From JAVZJR01 sp037447235 (GTDB taxonomy: Archaea; Micrarchaeota; Micrarchaeia; Anstonellales; Bilamarchaeaceae): a DNA stretch of 64,000 nucleotides. A model generated the notes under the pieces. That model worked only from the letters and a program-made list of their open reading frames with translations, made no database searches and had not been told where the DNA came from. The DNA is taken from contig JBBIHC010000001.1 of assembly GCA_037447235.1 (NCBI GenBank), positions 62,001 to 126,000 of the forward strand, written 5' to 3'. The translations under genes and the position numbers were made by a program. Positions 18,074 to 26,210 of the stretch are shown piece after piece; the first letter of the stretch is position 1; each line of letters starts with the position of its first letter.

Positions 18074-19012
18074 TTATGTCTCAAGAACCGCCTTTTTCAG
18101 CTCTTCAGCATTCTGAAAGCGCATTTCCGGCTTCTTTTCGATGGCTTTCATGATTACCGAATCCGCTTCCGGCGGCAACAGCGGGTTGATGGCGCTCGGC
18201 GGTGCAGGAATTATTCCGGTGTGCATCATGAGCAATTCTGCCATCTCATCGCTTTCAAACGGGTGGCGGCCGCACGCCAGCTCATACATAACGATTCCAA
18301 GCGAGTATATGTCAATTCGCGGGTCAAAATATCTTGCGCCATTGAACTGCTCAGGGGAAGCGTAGTGCTCCGAGCCTATGAAAAACGCAAATGACTCCGG
18401 CTCTTCCAGGAAACTGGCAAAGGAGATGTCAAAATCAAAAACCTTGACGATTCCTTTTTCGTTGAGAAAGAAGTTTGACGGCTTGACATCCATATGGGCT
18501 ATGCCTGCCTTGTGGAGCGCATCCAGGCCGGCGCAAATTTGGGCCACTATCCTCTTTGTAGAATTCCAGGACGGGTCGCTATTGTAGGTGATGTAGCTTT
18601 GCAGGCTGACGCCATCAAGCAGCTCCATAACAACAAATGCCCTGTCATCGTAAATGCCGGCATCAAGAATCTTCACAATGTTCGGTTGCTCTATCCTGGC
18701 TATGGCGCTTGCCTTCTTCAGTATGAACTCCGGTTTTACTAGGCCAGGAATGCCGCACCCGAAACCTTCGCCCTGGTTTTTGTTGTATATTTTTATGGCA
18801 ACTTTCGCGCCGCTCTTGCTGTCGTTTGCTTCATACACCGTGCTCATCCCGCCGTTCCCGAGCACTCTTTCAATGCGGTAGGGGCCCCCTATCGTTTTGC
18901 CTACTATCAGGGCGGCTTCCGTGCTGTGAAATCTGCGTGTTTCCTTTGATATGGGCATAATCCGCGCGTCCGGCAGCTGGACTATCGGCCTATCAATTTT
19001 CCAGGAGTTCAT
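18074..19012 (-). CDS. Hanks-type Ser/Thr protein kinase, bacterial PknB-like, soluble
   Basis: A 312-aa kinase with all main subdomains: glycine loop LGNGGMSTVYEAND (51-64), ATP lysine K74 in VAIKIY, catalytic loop AHMDVKPSNFFLN (D175), and SPEQF plus DIYSLGIVMYELACG. The Mg-binding DFG is DFD (193-195). Archaea mostly carry RIO, Bud32 and Kae1-linked kinases; this form resembles bacterial PknB catalytic domains, suggesting horizontal acquisition. No membrane helix or sensor domain is present; residues 1-35 form a short N-terminal extension. A TATA-like ATTTATAAAT lies 22 bases upstream of the start (19035-19044). Confidence 0.85.
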   Translation of the reverse strand: MNSWKIDRPIVQLPDARIMPISKETRRFHSTEAALIVGKTIGGPYRIERVLGNGGMSTVYEANDSKSGAKVAIKIYNKNQGEGFGCGIPGLVKPEFILKKASAIARIEQPNIVKILDAGIYDDRAFVVMELLDGVSLQSYITYNSDPSWNSTKRIVAQICAGLDALHKAGIAHMDVKPSNFFLNEKGIVKVFDFDISFASFLEEPESFAFFIGSEHYASPEQFNGARYFDPRIDIYSLGIVMYELACGRHPFESDEMAELLMMHTGIIPAPPSAINPLLPPEADSVIMKAIEKKPEMRFQNAEELKKAVLET

Positions 19013-19034
19013 GTTATAATTAGCGTATAAATGT

Positions 19035-19044
19035 ATTTATAAAT
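19035..19044 (-). promoter_or_regulatory. TATA box for the protein kinase gene
   Basis: ATTTATAAAT, palindromic, is positioned 22-32 bases before the kinase ATG at 19012 and downstream of tRNA-Ile on the same strand. Confidence 0.45.
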
Positions 19045-19069
19045 GTTATACCCGCCGGCAAAAATAAAA

Positions 19070-19167
19070 TGGGCCTGCGGAGATTCGAACTCCGGACCTA
19101 CGGCTGTCTTAGTGTATTAGAGGACGCCATATAAGACCGTCGCTCTAACCAGCTGAGCTACAGGCCC
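19070..19167 (-). tRNA. tRNA-Ile(UAU) with canonical 37/38 intron
   Basis: The acceptor stem GGGCCTG/CAGGCCC, D-arm GCTC/GAGC, T-arm CGGAG-TTCGAAT-CTCCG and discriminator A are all intact. The anticodon stem ACGGT/GCCGT is interrupted by a 24-base intron (19106-19129). Bases 32-35 (CTTA) pair with TAAG in the intron, leaving 3-base bulges TA^T and AC^A, a bulge-helix-bulge at the standard position; the inner helix is weak. The spliced loop is CTTATAA, anticodon TAT, reading AUA. Most archaea read AUA with an agmatidine-modified CAU tRNA, so this type is uncommon. No CCA is encoded. Confidence 0.88.
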
Positions 19168-19242
19168 ATTTGGCTCATATGTAGCCAGACTTGTTTTTCA
19201 AATTAGCAATGTTTTTTAATTGCTATATTTTTAAATACCTTT

Positions 19243-20061
19243 ATGAAAGGCGGCAAAAGAAAAGAGATGCGCGCCGAGTTTATGCGAAAGGCGCGCGAGA
19301 CAGTGCAGGAGGCCCTTAAGAGCCGGGACATGATTCTCAGCGGCATTGCCCGCTCCATAGAAGAGCTGAACAGGACGATAAACCAGCTTACCGAGCGCTT
19401 TGAGGGATGGTACAACGTTTATTTTCCGGAATTAAGGCTTGAGGACAGGCAAAAGTACGTCCAGGTTGCTGTCTTCATAGACAAGGAAAGCATAGATGTT
19501 GGCTCGCTTGCAGGGCTTGTCGGCCAAAAAAAGGCAGAAGAGATAGCCTCGCTTGCTAGGAGAACGCTTGGCGCAAGGCTTGCTGAAACTGACACAATGA
19601 AGATGAAGAAGCTCGGCGAGAGGATACTTTCGCTTTATGAGTTGCGCGATGAATTGCAGAAATACGAGGAAGAGGTAGCGAAGCAGGTAGCGCCGAACAT
19701 ATCCGCTGTTGCCGGGCCGGAAATTGCAGCCATGCTTATTGCGCATACCGGATCTCTTGAAAGGCTTGCAAAAATGCCTGCCAGCACCATCCAGGTTCTT
19801 GGGGCTGAAAAGGCATTGTTCAAGCACCTGAGAAACAAGAAAATAGCGCCGCCAAAGCACGGGATAATATTCCAGCATCCGGAAATCGCGAACACGCCGC
19901 GGGACATCAGGGGAAAGATTGCAAGGGCGCTGGCAAACAAGATAGCGACTGCCGCAAAGGCAGACGCTTTCACGAAGAATTACATCGCAGACGCCCTAAA
20001 AAAGGATTTTGAAGAAAGGGTTGCCGAAGTGAAAAAAAGCCGCAGGGGCAGCAGCAAGTGA
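19243..20061 (+). CDS. Nop5-like C/D box RNP protein lacking the N-terminal domain
   Basis: A 272-aa member of the Nop5/Nop56/58 family, the scaffold linking L7Ae and fibrillarin on C/D guide RNAs that direct rRNA 2'-O-methylation. The coiled-coil/NOSIC part (residues about 10-150) and the RNA-binding Nop domain are clear: GPEIAAMLIAHTGSLERLAK, PASTIQVLGAEKALF, PPKHGIIFQHPEI and RGKIARALANKIATAAKAD. The usual N-terminal fibrillarin-binding domain (about 120 aa) is missing, and only 75 bases separate the start from tRNA-Ile. An in-frame ATG at 19267 is an alternative start, because TATA-like TTTTAAATAC lies just before 19243. Confidence 0.85.
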   Translation: MKGGKRKEMRAEFMRKARETVQEALKSRDMILSGIARSIEELNRTINQLTERFEGWYNVYFPELRLEDRQKYVQVAVFIDKESIDVGSLAGLVGQKKAEEIASLARRTLGARLAETDTMKMKKLGERILSLYELRDELQKYEEEVAKQVAPNISAVAGPEIAAMLIAHTGSLERLAKMPASTIQVLGAEKALFKHLRNKKIAPPKHGIIFQHPEIANTPRDIRGKIARALANKIATAAKADAFTKNYIADALKKDFEERVAEVKKSRRGSSK

Positions 20062-20066
20062 GGCTT

Positions 20067-20693
20067 ATGAAACTGCTCGTTTTTTCTGACCTGCACGAAG
20101 AGGCGCAGGCGTTAGAAAAAATCAGGGCATTCGCCGAAAGGGAAAAGCCGGATGTAGTGCTCAGCTGCGGCGACCTGGCGAGGAGCGTTTCGTTTGCCGA
20201 GGAAGCCATCAATTCCTTCCGGACTTTTTATTTTGTGCCTGGAAACTGGGACTCTAAGGAAGTCAATGATTATTACTCAATGCAAAAAGGATACGTGCAC
20301 AAAAAACCAGCCGATATTAACGGGTTTAACATAGTTGGTTTTGGTTTTTCCATGATTACCCCTTTTCATACCTTTGGCGAGAGGACTGAGAAGGAATTTG
20401 AAAGCGGGCTGAGCACCCTGCCAATAAACAAAAACACCATTCTACTCCTTCACGAGCCGCCAAGGGGCTTTTTTGACGAGGTAAAAAACGAGAATGTCGG
20501 AAGCAAAGCGGTGCTGAAAATCATTGATGAGAAGAAGCCGTTTATGGCGCTCTTTGGGCACGTGCACGAGACGATGGGGTTTTGCAAAAGAAACAGCACC
20601 TTTCTTGTCAAGGTCCCGCCTGCGAAGACTCACAAGTGCGTATCGATCAGCATAAACAATAAAAAGCCATCCGTTGAATTTATTCATCTATGA
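20067..20693 (+). CDS. calcineurin-like metallophosphoesterase
   Basis: A 208-aa protein with the ordered motifs of the superfamily: SDLHE, CGDLAR, PGNWDS, LLHEPP and GHVHE. These residues bind two metal ions that hydrolyse phosphodiesters or monoesters. Substrate is not predictable; archaeal relatives are often annotated as Icc- or YfcE-like phosphodiesterases. The ATG at 20067 is preferred over a GTG at 20058 that overlaps the Nop5 stop. It overlaps the acetyltransferase gene by four bases. Confidence 0.82.
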   Translation: MKLLVFSDLHEEAQALEKIRAFAEREKPDVVLSCGDLARSVSFAEEAINSFRTFYFVPGNWDSKEVNDYYSMQKGYVHKKPADINGFNIVGFGFSMITPFHTFGERTEKEFESGLSTLPINKNTILLLHEPPRGFFDEVKNENVGSKAVLKIIDEKKPFMALFGHVHETMGFCKRNSTFLVKVPPAKTHKCVSISINNKKPSVEFIHL

Positions 20694-21082
20694 TATGCAC
20701 CGTCAGGGAGCCCACATCACATGAACTCAGGGCCGTCATATCGCTAATACGAAAACTCTTCCCTAGCGCTGGGCTTGACATAGGGGATGAAGACCTGTTT
20801 TTTATCGCCGAGGCGGAGAGACGGATAGTCGGCTTTTTGCATATGGCGGAATACAAGAACCACTTATATGTAAAAGGCATCGGCATCCATCCGGATTATC
20901 AAAACAAGGGGTATGGCAGCACGCTTATGGCAAAGATAGACGAAATCAGCTCTTTAAGCGCAAAAAAAGTTTATCTAAAAGTAAAGGCAGGCAATCCGGC
21001 GATCCTTCTTTATGAGCAGTTCGGCTTTATGCCGCGCAATTTCGGGCCTGTATGCACTTTGGTCAAAAAGCCAAACAACTAG
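20690..21082 (+). CDS. GNAT-family N-acetyltransferase
   Basis: A 130-aa GNAT fold. The acetyl-CoA loop is HPDYQNKGYGSTLM (R/Q-x-x-G-x-G/A type), followed by VYLKVKAGNPAILLYEQFGF, the usual motif B. GNAT enzymes transfer acetyl groups to amines of proteins, antibiotics or small molecules; nothing here identifies the acceptor. Its ATG overlaps the phosphoesterase stop (ATGA), so Nop5, phosphoesterase and this gene form a coupled group. Confidence 0.82.
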   Translation: MICTVREPTSHELRAVISLIRKLFPSAGLDIGDEDLFFIAEAERRIVGFLHMAEYKNHLYVKGIGIHPDYQNKGYGSTLMAKIDEISSLSAKKVYLKVKAGNPAILLYEQFGFMPRNFGPVCTLVKKPNN

Positions 21083-21089
21083 CCGCTTC

Positions 21090-21734
21090 CTAAGAATCCG
21101 GCTCGTAATGGACAAAATGGATGCTTCCATCGCTGTCGCGGTAGGTGCATATCCCGTCTTCATCGTTTTTGACCACTGGCGATAAAACGCATTTTAATTT
21201 TTCACCAGTTTTTTCTATCTTGTAAATCCTGTTTTTTGCGGTGGTCACCAGGATTACGCCATCGCTTATGGCGTATATCTCCTTGATTTTCTCGCCGCTT
21301 TCGCCAGGCCAGCATCTGTCGAGTTCGTATCTAGCAGTTCGTTTTAGGCGATAGCAGCTGTTTTTTCTTGCCTTACCGCCTTTTTCATAATCCCGCTCGC
21401 CAACCATCCGGACGAGCCAGACCGTGCCTGTAATAAAAATGCCATAGTTCTCATCGCCAAAATCGTGAAAATACAAGACATCGTAGAGGTTTTTTTCCAG
21501 CTTAAATTCGTCCAATAACATTCTTTGCTGTAGTTTGAAAGTTTTTTCCATATACTCCCCTCTTTTTCGGTTGTTCGTGGTGTCTATTGGTTGGACAGGA
21601 ATGCACTCGTATGTATTGTCGTTTTTGGTGAATGGTATCGGTTCCGGTTCGGGCTTGTTCTTGGCTAATGCATTAAGATTCAATGTCGCCGCGATGCATG
21701 CTCCAGCTAGCAGCATCTTCATTCTTAGCTTCAA
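21090..21734 (-). CDS. exported orphan protein
   Basis: A 214-aa protein of no recognised family. Residues 1-24 form a clear signal peptide (basic start, hydrophobic core, ALAK). The remainder is beta-rich with repeated short strand segments such as YGIFITGTVWLVRM and VILVTTAKNRIYKIEK, which could belong to a small propeller-like or Kelch-like fold; this is a guess. It has four cysteines after the signal sequence. It is preceded at 41 bases by another orphan gene on the same strand. Confidence 0.5.
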   Translation of the reverse strand: MKLRMKMLLAGACIAATLNLNALAKNKPEPEPIPFTKNDNTYECIPVQPIDTTNNRKRGEYMEKTFKLQQRMLLDEFKLEKNLYDVLYFHDFGDENYGIFITGTVWLVRMVGERDYEKGGKARKNSCYRLKRTARYELDRCWPGESGEKIKEIYAISDGVILVTTAKNRIYKIEKTGEKLKCVLSPVVKNDEDGICTYRDSDGSIHFVHYEPDS

Positions 21735-21774
21735 CAGTTCACCCTTTTCTTTCCCCTAATTCTTTTTTCCTTTT

Positions 21775-22386
21775 TTACACGTACTCAGTCTTAATTTCTT
21801 TTACTGGATAGTCAACGCCAATCGGCCGAGTAAACAGTAAGTCAAGGATTTTTTTCCTATCTGTTTCATTGACTAAGTTATATTTGTTGTTCCTAAATTC
21901 GGCTTCCGTTATTTTCCCATCCTTAATACCTTTTTCCAGCTTCGCCCTGTTATTTATACATTCTTTAATTTCTTCATCCGATGTGTTCTTGCCTCTCAGC
22001 CATAAGTCACCAAAAGGAGTTCCAACTCTTGCGGCAACACTTTTTTCTGGCTTTATCTCTTCTTCTTCGGTGAACGTTATCTCTTCTTTTTTGGCGGCTG
22101 CCGTTTGTGCCGGCTTTTTCGTTTTTTGTGGAATTGATCTGAGTTTTTCGTATATTTGGCCGCTTTGCATTTTGGCAAATTCTATCATATCGTAATATTT
22201 TCCGTCTTTTCCACGCTCGAGGCCACGGGCTATCAGGTCATAATCCTCGTTCTTCTTTCGTTTCTCGGGCGGCGTGGTGATGTATTTAACAAAATCAGAC
22301 AGGTTTTCCCCAAATTCGTTTTTTAATCGCAGGTATGTTTCTTCCCCAAACATTTCCCCCCGTTCTTCTTTCATTTTTAGCGCCAT
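21775..22386 (-). CDS. charged cytoplasmic orphan protein
   Basis: A 203-aa hydrophilic protein without membrane helices or recognised motifs. Residues 90-115 are a low-complexity Lys/Ala/Glu linker (KKPAQTAAAKKEEITFTEEE) separating two helical halves. It lies between tRNA-Ala and the exported orphan, in an AT-richer patch than the housekeeping genes around it, so both orphans could be accessory DNA next to a tRNA. No integrase or attachment repeat is visible. Confidence 0.45.
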   Translation of the reverse strand: MALKMKEERGEMFGEETYLRLKNEFGENLSDFVKYITTPPEKRKKNEDYDLIARGLERGKDGKYYDMIEFAKMQSGQIYEKLRSIPQKTKKPAQTAAAKKEEITFTEEEEIKPEKSVAARVGTPFGDLWLRGKNTSDEEIKECINNRAKLEKGIKDGKITEAEFRNNKYNLVNETDRKKILDLLFTRPIGVDYPVKEIKTEYV

Positions 22387-22425
22387 ACTATCACAATATA
22401 ACTATGTTTGGAAAAGTTTAAAAAA

Positions 22426-22497
22426 TGGACTCGCGGGGAGTCGAACCCCGAGTCTCTGCCTTGCGAAAGCAGCGTCTTACCATTCGACTACGAGCCC
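22426..22497 (-). tRNA. tRNA-Ala(CGC)
   Basis: An uninterrupted 72-base cloverleaf: acceptor GGGCTCG/CGAGTCC with the G3:U70 wobble that marks alanine tRNAs, D-arm GTCG/AGAC, anticodon loop TTCGCAA, T-arm CGGGG-TTCGACT-CCCCG and discriminator A. CCA is not encoded. Its D-arm sequence TAGTCGAATGGTAAGACG is the same as the exon sequence left in tRNA-Val once that gene's D-loop insertion is removed. Confidence 0.95.
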
Positions 22498-22559
22498 GAA
22501 GGGCCAGATATTAAGGTATTTATAGGAAGATTTTTAAGGAATTCCCGCGAAGGTTAGGC

Positions 22560-24875
22560 ATGTGCAATCTTTATCTTGAAGGCAACCGTGCAGTTGTTGA
22601 CTTGTCAAAATGCCCTTATGAATTTGCATCGCCTGAATTCATCAACTTTCACCTGAAAGACCTCTCAACCACAACCCAGCCTATAAAGAGGATAAGATAC
22701 GAGGAGGAAATAGTCGTCGAACTTGACGAAGAAAAAACATTCGTGCTGACCGAATACGCCGCCTTCATAAGGCAGCTTGAAGCGCTTATGCTTCGCAACG
22801 ACATATACGGGATGAAGGAGGACCCGCAGTATGTAAACAGAAAGAATGTCCTGAAAAGATTCTATGAATATGTTTTCCTTAACCCGCTCATAGCCGAGCA
22901 GCAGCTTGACGAATACCGGGAGCCAACTCCGGAAAGGTCGATGTTCGACAAGGGAAGGGCGACATTTGCGGCCTGGATTGGCGGGGTATTGAAGCGTTTC
23001 AGGGCGACAAAGCTTTACGAGCTTGTAAAAAAGACAATGGACCTGCGCGCCGCGTTTCTTTCCCTTGCAGGGCTGAAAAGCCTTTATTTTGTTGCGTCCC
23101 TGGTTCTTGACATCCCAAAGAACGCAAAGCCGCTTGACGAGCCTGACGCCAGCTACAAATTGCCGTACGGAATTGAGGTCCAGATATACGAGGTGCCGGG
23201 CGCGGAAGCCTATCTTTATGTCCAAAAGAATCCGCTGATAGAGCAGCTGCCTGCGGACCTGAGCAAGCTTTTGCGGGAAACGATAAACGAGCAGATGAAG
23301 GAATCATTTGAGGGAGTGAAGTGGGAGATACTGATGCAGCTTAAGACAAGGGAATACCGGCAGTATTTCCTGGACAAGGCAATGATGGAAGGCCTGAAGA
23401 TAACGCCGGAGCAGGCGCTTGCGATGGGCCACGAATGCGCAGCCTGGGTCGTCGGGCTTGGCGCGCCCATAGAGAACATGGCTCTGGACAAGAACAACAT
23501 AACCGATGTCTACATTGACAGCGAAAACTCGCCCTTGTATGTTGAGCACGCAAAATTCGGGATTTGCCACACGCTCCACAGGTATAATCGGGATCTGCTT
23601 GAGCGCTCGTTCAAGAACATCGTAAAGACAACCGGCGGCTTGAGAAAGTTTGACGAAGCGGCTCCGATATTTGACGCAGTCGTGAAGCGCTTGAGCATGC
23701 GATGCCATCTGCAAAGGCCGCCAGCGACATTTGAGGAGCTGCAGGGAGCATTGCGTATAATGAAGGAGCAGCCCTTCACCTATGCGCAGTACTTGGACTA
23801 CTGCTCCATGAGCCCGTATCTCGCAGGCTATGACGACGTGCTTGTTGGCCTGGGTTGCAGCGAGGCGGTGCTTGGCCTTAAAGGGGTCGGCAAGACGATG
23901 TTTACCGCAGCGAAGATAACCGCGATAGGCACGAGGAGAAGGGTGCTGCCGATACAGGACATAGAGGAAATACCGGTTCGGGCTTTCAGGAAAAGGGGAT
24001 TCCACATAGGCGCGGCCAGGGTCCAAAGCAGCGAGATGGATGTTGGGAGGACAAGCGAGCTGGACCTGGTTTCCATGGCAAACGCATTGCTGAGAATGGG
24101 CGACGCGGCGATAATAATCAACGAAGTCCGCTCGCGCTCTGCAGTGCAGGGCATCATAAACCTGCTTAACACCCAGCCCGGGGTCTTCCTGCTTTACAAC
24201 CTTCACGCCGAGTCGCTGAGGGATGTTCAGGACAGGCTGGAGCTTGTTTTTGGCATCCCGGCGGCAAGCATGTATGCAACAGACAGGTATTCCTTCCTTA
24301 AGAAAGTGAGATTCGGGAGAAAGGGAAGGATCTATCGCGTTCTTGGCTTTGAATACGAGAGCGACATCGAGCAGAAGAAATTCGTCGAGATATTCCGGTT
24401 CAGGAGGGGCCCGACCATAGAGCAATGCACCTGGGAATGCAAGTTTTTGAGAAACCCGGAGGCAAGCTCGGTTAAGTTTGACAAGGTCGACATGAAAAAA
24501 ATGGAGAAGGACCTGGACATCGCTTTCATACCCCCGGCCCTTGTCAGAAGGGCGGAAGAGAGCGGAATTCCGCCAGAGCAATACATGCTGCAGGCTTTCT
24601 TCAAGGGCAAGATGTACTACGAGATAATGAAAAGCAGCAGGCTGCTGGGGGACAAATTGCTGCTTGAGGTCGACTTCGTGCTGAAGACAAATACGGCCGC
24701 AAACAAGCTTCTTGCGTCGCTTGAGGACGAAAACGGGGAAGTTGATTTCGCCGAAGCGATGGAGAAGTGGGAGCCAATGTTCAAAAAACTCTTAAAAGAT
24801 GACATAGAAGAGAGAAAGATAAAGGCAAGCGGCGGCGCCGGTGCCGGCAAGAAGATTACAGAAGAAAAAAAGTAA
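22560..24875 (+). CDS. second type II/IV secretion ATPase with long N-terminal region
   Basis: A 771-aa ATPase of the GspE/TadA type, much longer than the first one. The C-terminal half holds Walker A GLKGVGKT, the Asp-box region VLPIQDIEEIP, a Walker B-like AIIINEVRSRSA and a His-box-like LYNLHAES. The first 300 residues are a large N-terminal region. About 150 residues follow the motor domain, ending in a Gly/Ala/Lys tail. It may power a second filament or secretion machine; no platform protein lies next to it. It is followed after 30 bases by SRP54. Confidence 0.8.
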   Translation: MCNLYLEGNRAVVDLSKCPYEFASPEFINFHLKDLSTTTQPIKRIRYEEEIVVELDEEKTFVLTEYAAFIRQLEALMLRNDIYGMKEDPQYVNRKNVLKRFYEYVFLNPLIAEQQLDEYREPTPERSMFDKGRATFAAWIGGVLKRFRATKLYELVKKTMDLRAAFLSLAGLKSLYFVASLVLDIPKNAKPLDEPDASYKLPYGIEVQIYEVPGAEAYLYVQKNPLIEQLPADLSKLLRETINEQMKESFEGVKWEILMQLKTREYRQYFLDKAMMEGLKITPEQALAMGHECAAWVVGLGAPIENMALDKNNITDVYIDSENSPLYVEHAKFGICHTLHRYNRDLLERSFKNIVKTTGGLRKFDEAAPIFDAVVKRLSMRCHLQRPPATFEELQGALRIMKEQPFTYAQYLDYCSMSPYLAGYDDVLVGLGCSEAVLGLKGVGKTMFTAAKITAIGTRRRVLPIQDIEEIPVRAFRKRGFHIGAARVQSSEMDVGRTSELDLVSMANALLRMGDAAIIINEVRSRSAVQGIINLLNTQPGVFLLYNLHAESLRDVQDRLELVFGIPAASMYATDRYSFLKKVRFGRKGRIYRVLGFEYESDIEQKKFVEIFRFRRGPTIEQCTWECKFLRNPEASSVKFDKVDMKKMEKDLDIAFIPPALVRRAEESGIPPEQYMLQAFFKGKMYYEIMKSSRLLGDKLLLEVDFVLKTNTAANKLLASLEDENGEVDFAEAMEKWEPMFKKLLKDDIEERKIKASGGAGAGKKITEEKK

Positions 24876-24905
24876 TCCGCCGGCTGCTGAAAACGAAGGG
24901 AGTTT

Positions 24906-26210
24906 ATGCTTGGGGACAAACTGAGAGAGGCGATAGCAAAACTCACGGGAAAGGCGTATGTTGACGAAGCCGCAGTCAAATCACTCATCAGGGACCTGCA
25001 GCGCGTGCTTTTGGCATCGGATGTCAATGTCAAACTTGTTTTCGAGCTTTCAAAAAGGATAGAGGAGCGGGCGCTGAAAACAGAAAAAAAGGAAGCATTC
25101 ACCCTGAAAGAGCACGTCGTGAAGGTTGTTTACGAAGAGCTGGTTGGGCTTATGGGCGAGAGCCACGCCCCCAGAATGGGCAGGCACCGCGTACTTCTTT
25201 GCGGCCTTTACGGAAGCGGCAAGACGACAACCGCTGCAAAGCTTGCCAAATTTTACAAGAACCGGGGCCTGAGCGTGCTGCTTGTGGGCGCGGATGTTGA
25301 CCGGCCGGCGGCACAGGAACAATTAAGGCAGCTTGCTGAAAAGGCCGGCGCCAGATTCTACACAGCAAAGGCGGACGCTGCATCTATCGTCAGGCAGGCT
25401 CTTGAAACCGCACAAGAAGATGTAATCATTGTGGATTCTGCAGGCAGGAACGCTTTTGACAGTGCACTTGCCGCCGAACTGAAAGAAGTCTATGAAGCAT
25501 TAAAGCCGGACGAGGTTTTTCTTGTGATAACCGGGGACATAGGGCAGGTTGCGGGGAAGCAGGCCGGACAGTTCAATTCAATTGTTCCTGTCAGTGGGGT
25601 TATAGCGACCAGGATGGACGGAAGCGGAAAGGGCGGCGGGGCCCTGAGCGCAGTTGCGTCCACAGGCTCAAAAATCGCATTTATAGGCGTGGGCGAAAAG
25701 CTCGATGATTTGGAAGTTTACAAGGCTGAAAAATTTGTCGGGCGATTGCTGGGCATGCCGGACCTTGAAGCATTGATGGAGAAGGTAAGGCAGGTAGCAA
25801 GGGAGGAAGATTTGAAAAAGATAGAAAGCGAGGGCCTGACAATCGAGACATTTTACGAGCAGCTGAAGGCAGCGAAAAAACTCGGTCCGCTGGGCAATGT
25901 CTTTTCCATGCTTGGCGTGAGCAACATGCCCAAAGAAGTATTGCAGCAAAGTGAAGAGAAGCTCAGGAAATACGAGGCTATGATAAACTCAATGACAAAA
26001 GCGGAGAAAAAGGAGCCAAAGATAATAAAAAGCAGCAGGAGCAGGATTGCCAGGATAGCCAAAGGGAGCGGATGCAGCGAGGCAGAGGTGCGCGAATTCC
26101 TGTCTCAGTTTGAAAAAGTTGAAAAGATGATGGAGAGATTCCAGAAGGACAGGGGCTTCAGGGCAAAAATGGAAAAAATGTTCAAAGGAATGCCGCCGGG
26201 TGCGATGTGA
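24906..26210 (+). CDS. srp54: signal recognition particle GTPase SRP54 (Ffh)
   Basis: A 434-aa SRP54 with the helical N domain, G domain and Met-rich M domain. Key motifs are GLYGSGKTTTAAKLAKF (P-loop), GADVDRPAAQEQL, IIVDSAGR and TRMDGSGKGGGALS. The M domain includes SRSRIARIAKGSGCSEAEV, the 7S RNA-binding helix-loop, and ends GMPPGAM. It binds signal sequences emerging from ribosomes and delivers them to the membrane receptor. Its stop overlaps the next gene's start (ATGTGATG). Confidence 0.95.
   Translation: MLGDKLREAIAKLTGKAYVDEAAVKSLIRDLQRVLLASDVNVKLVFELSKRIEERALKTEKKEAFTLKEHVVKVVYEELVGLMGESHAPRMGRHRVLLCGLYGSGKTTTAAKLAKFYKNRGLSVLLVGADVDRPAAQEQLRQLAEKAGARFYTAKADAASIVRQALETAQEDVIIVDSAGRNAFDSALAAELKEVYEALKPDEVFLVITGDIGQVAGKQAGQFNSIVPVSGVIATRMDGSGKGGGALSAVASTGSKIAFIGVGEKLDDLEVYKAEKFVGRLLGMPDLEALMEKVRQVAREEDLKKIESEGLTIETFYEQLKAAKKLGPLGNVFSMLGVSNMPKEVLQQSEEKLRKYEAMINSMTKAEKKEPKIIKSSRSRIARIAKGSGCSEAEVREFLSQFEKVEKMMERFQKDRGFRAKMEKMFKGMPPGAM

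Noticed and set aside
23304..24581. 425-codon open frame on the minus strand
   Set aside because: It lies wholly antisense to the second secretion ATPase, whose frame carries clear ATPase motifs. The antisense translation has no recognisable domain.
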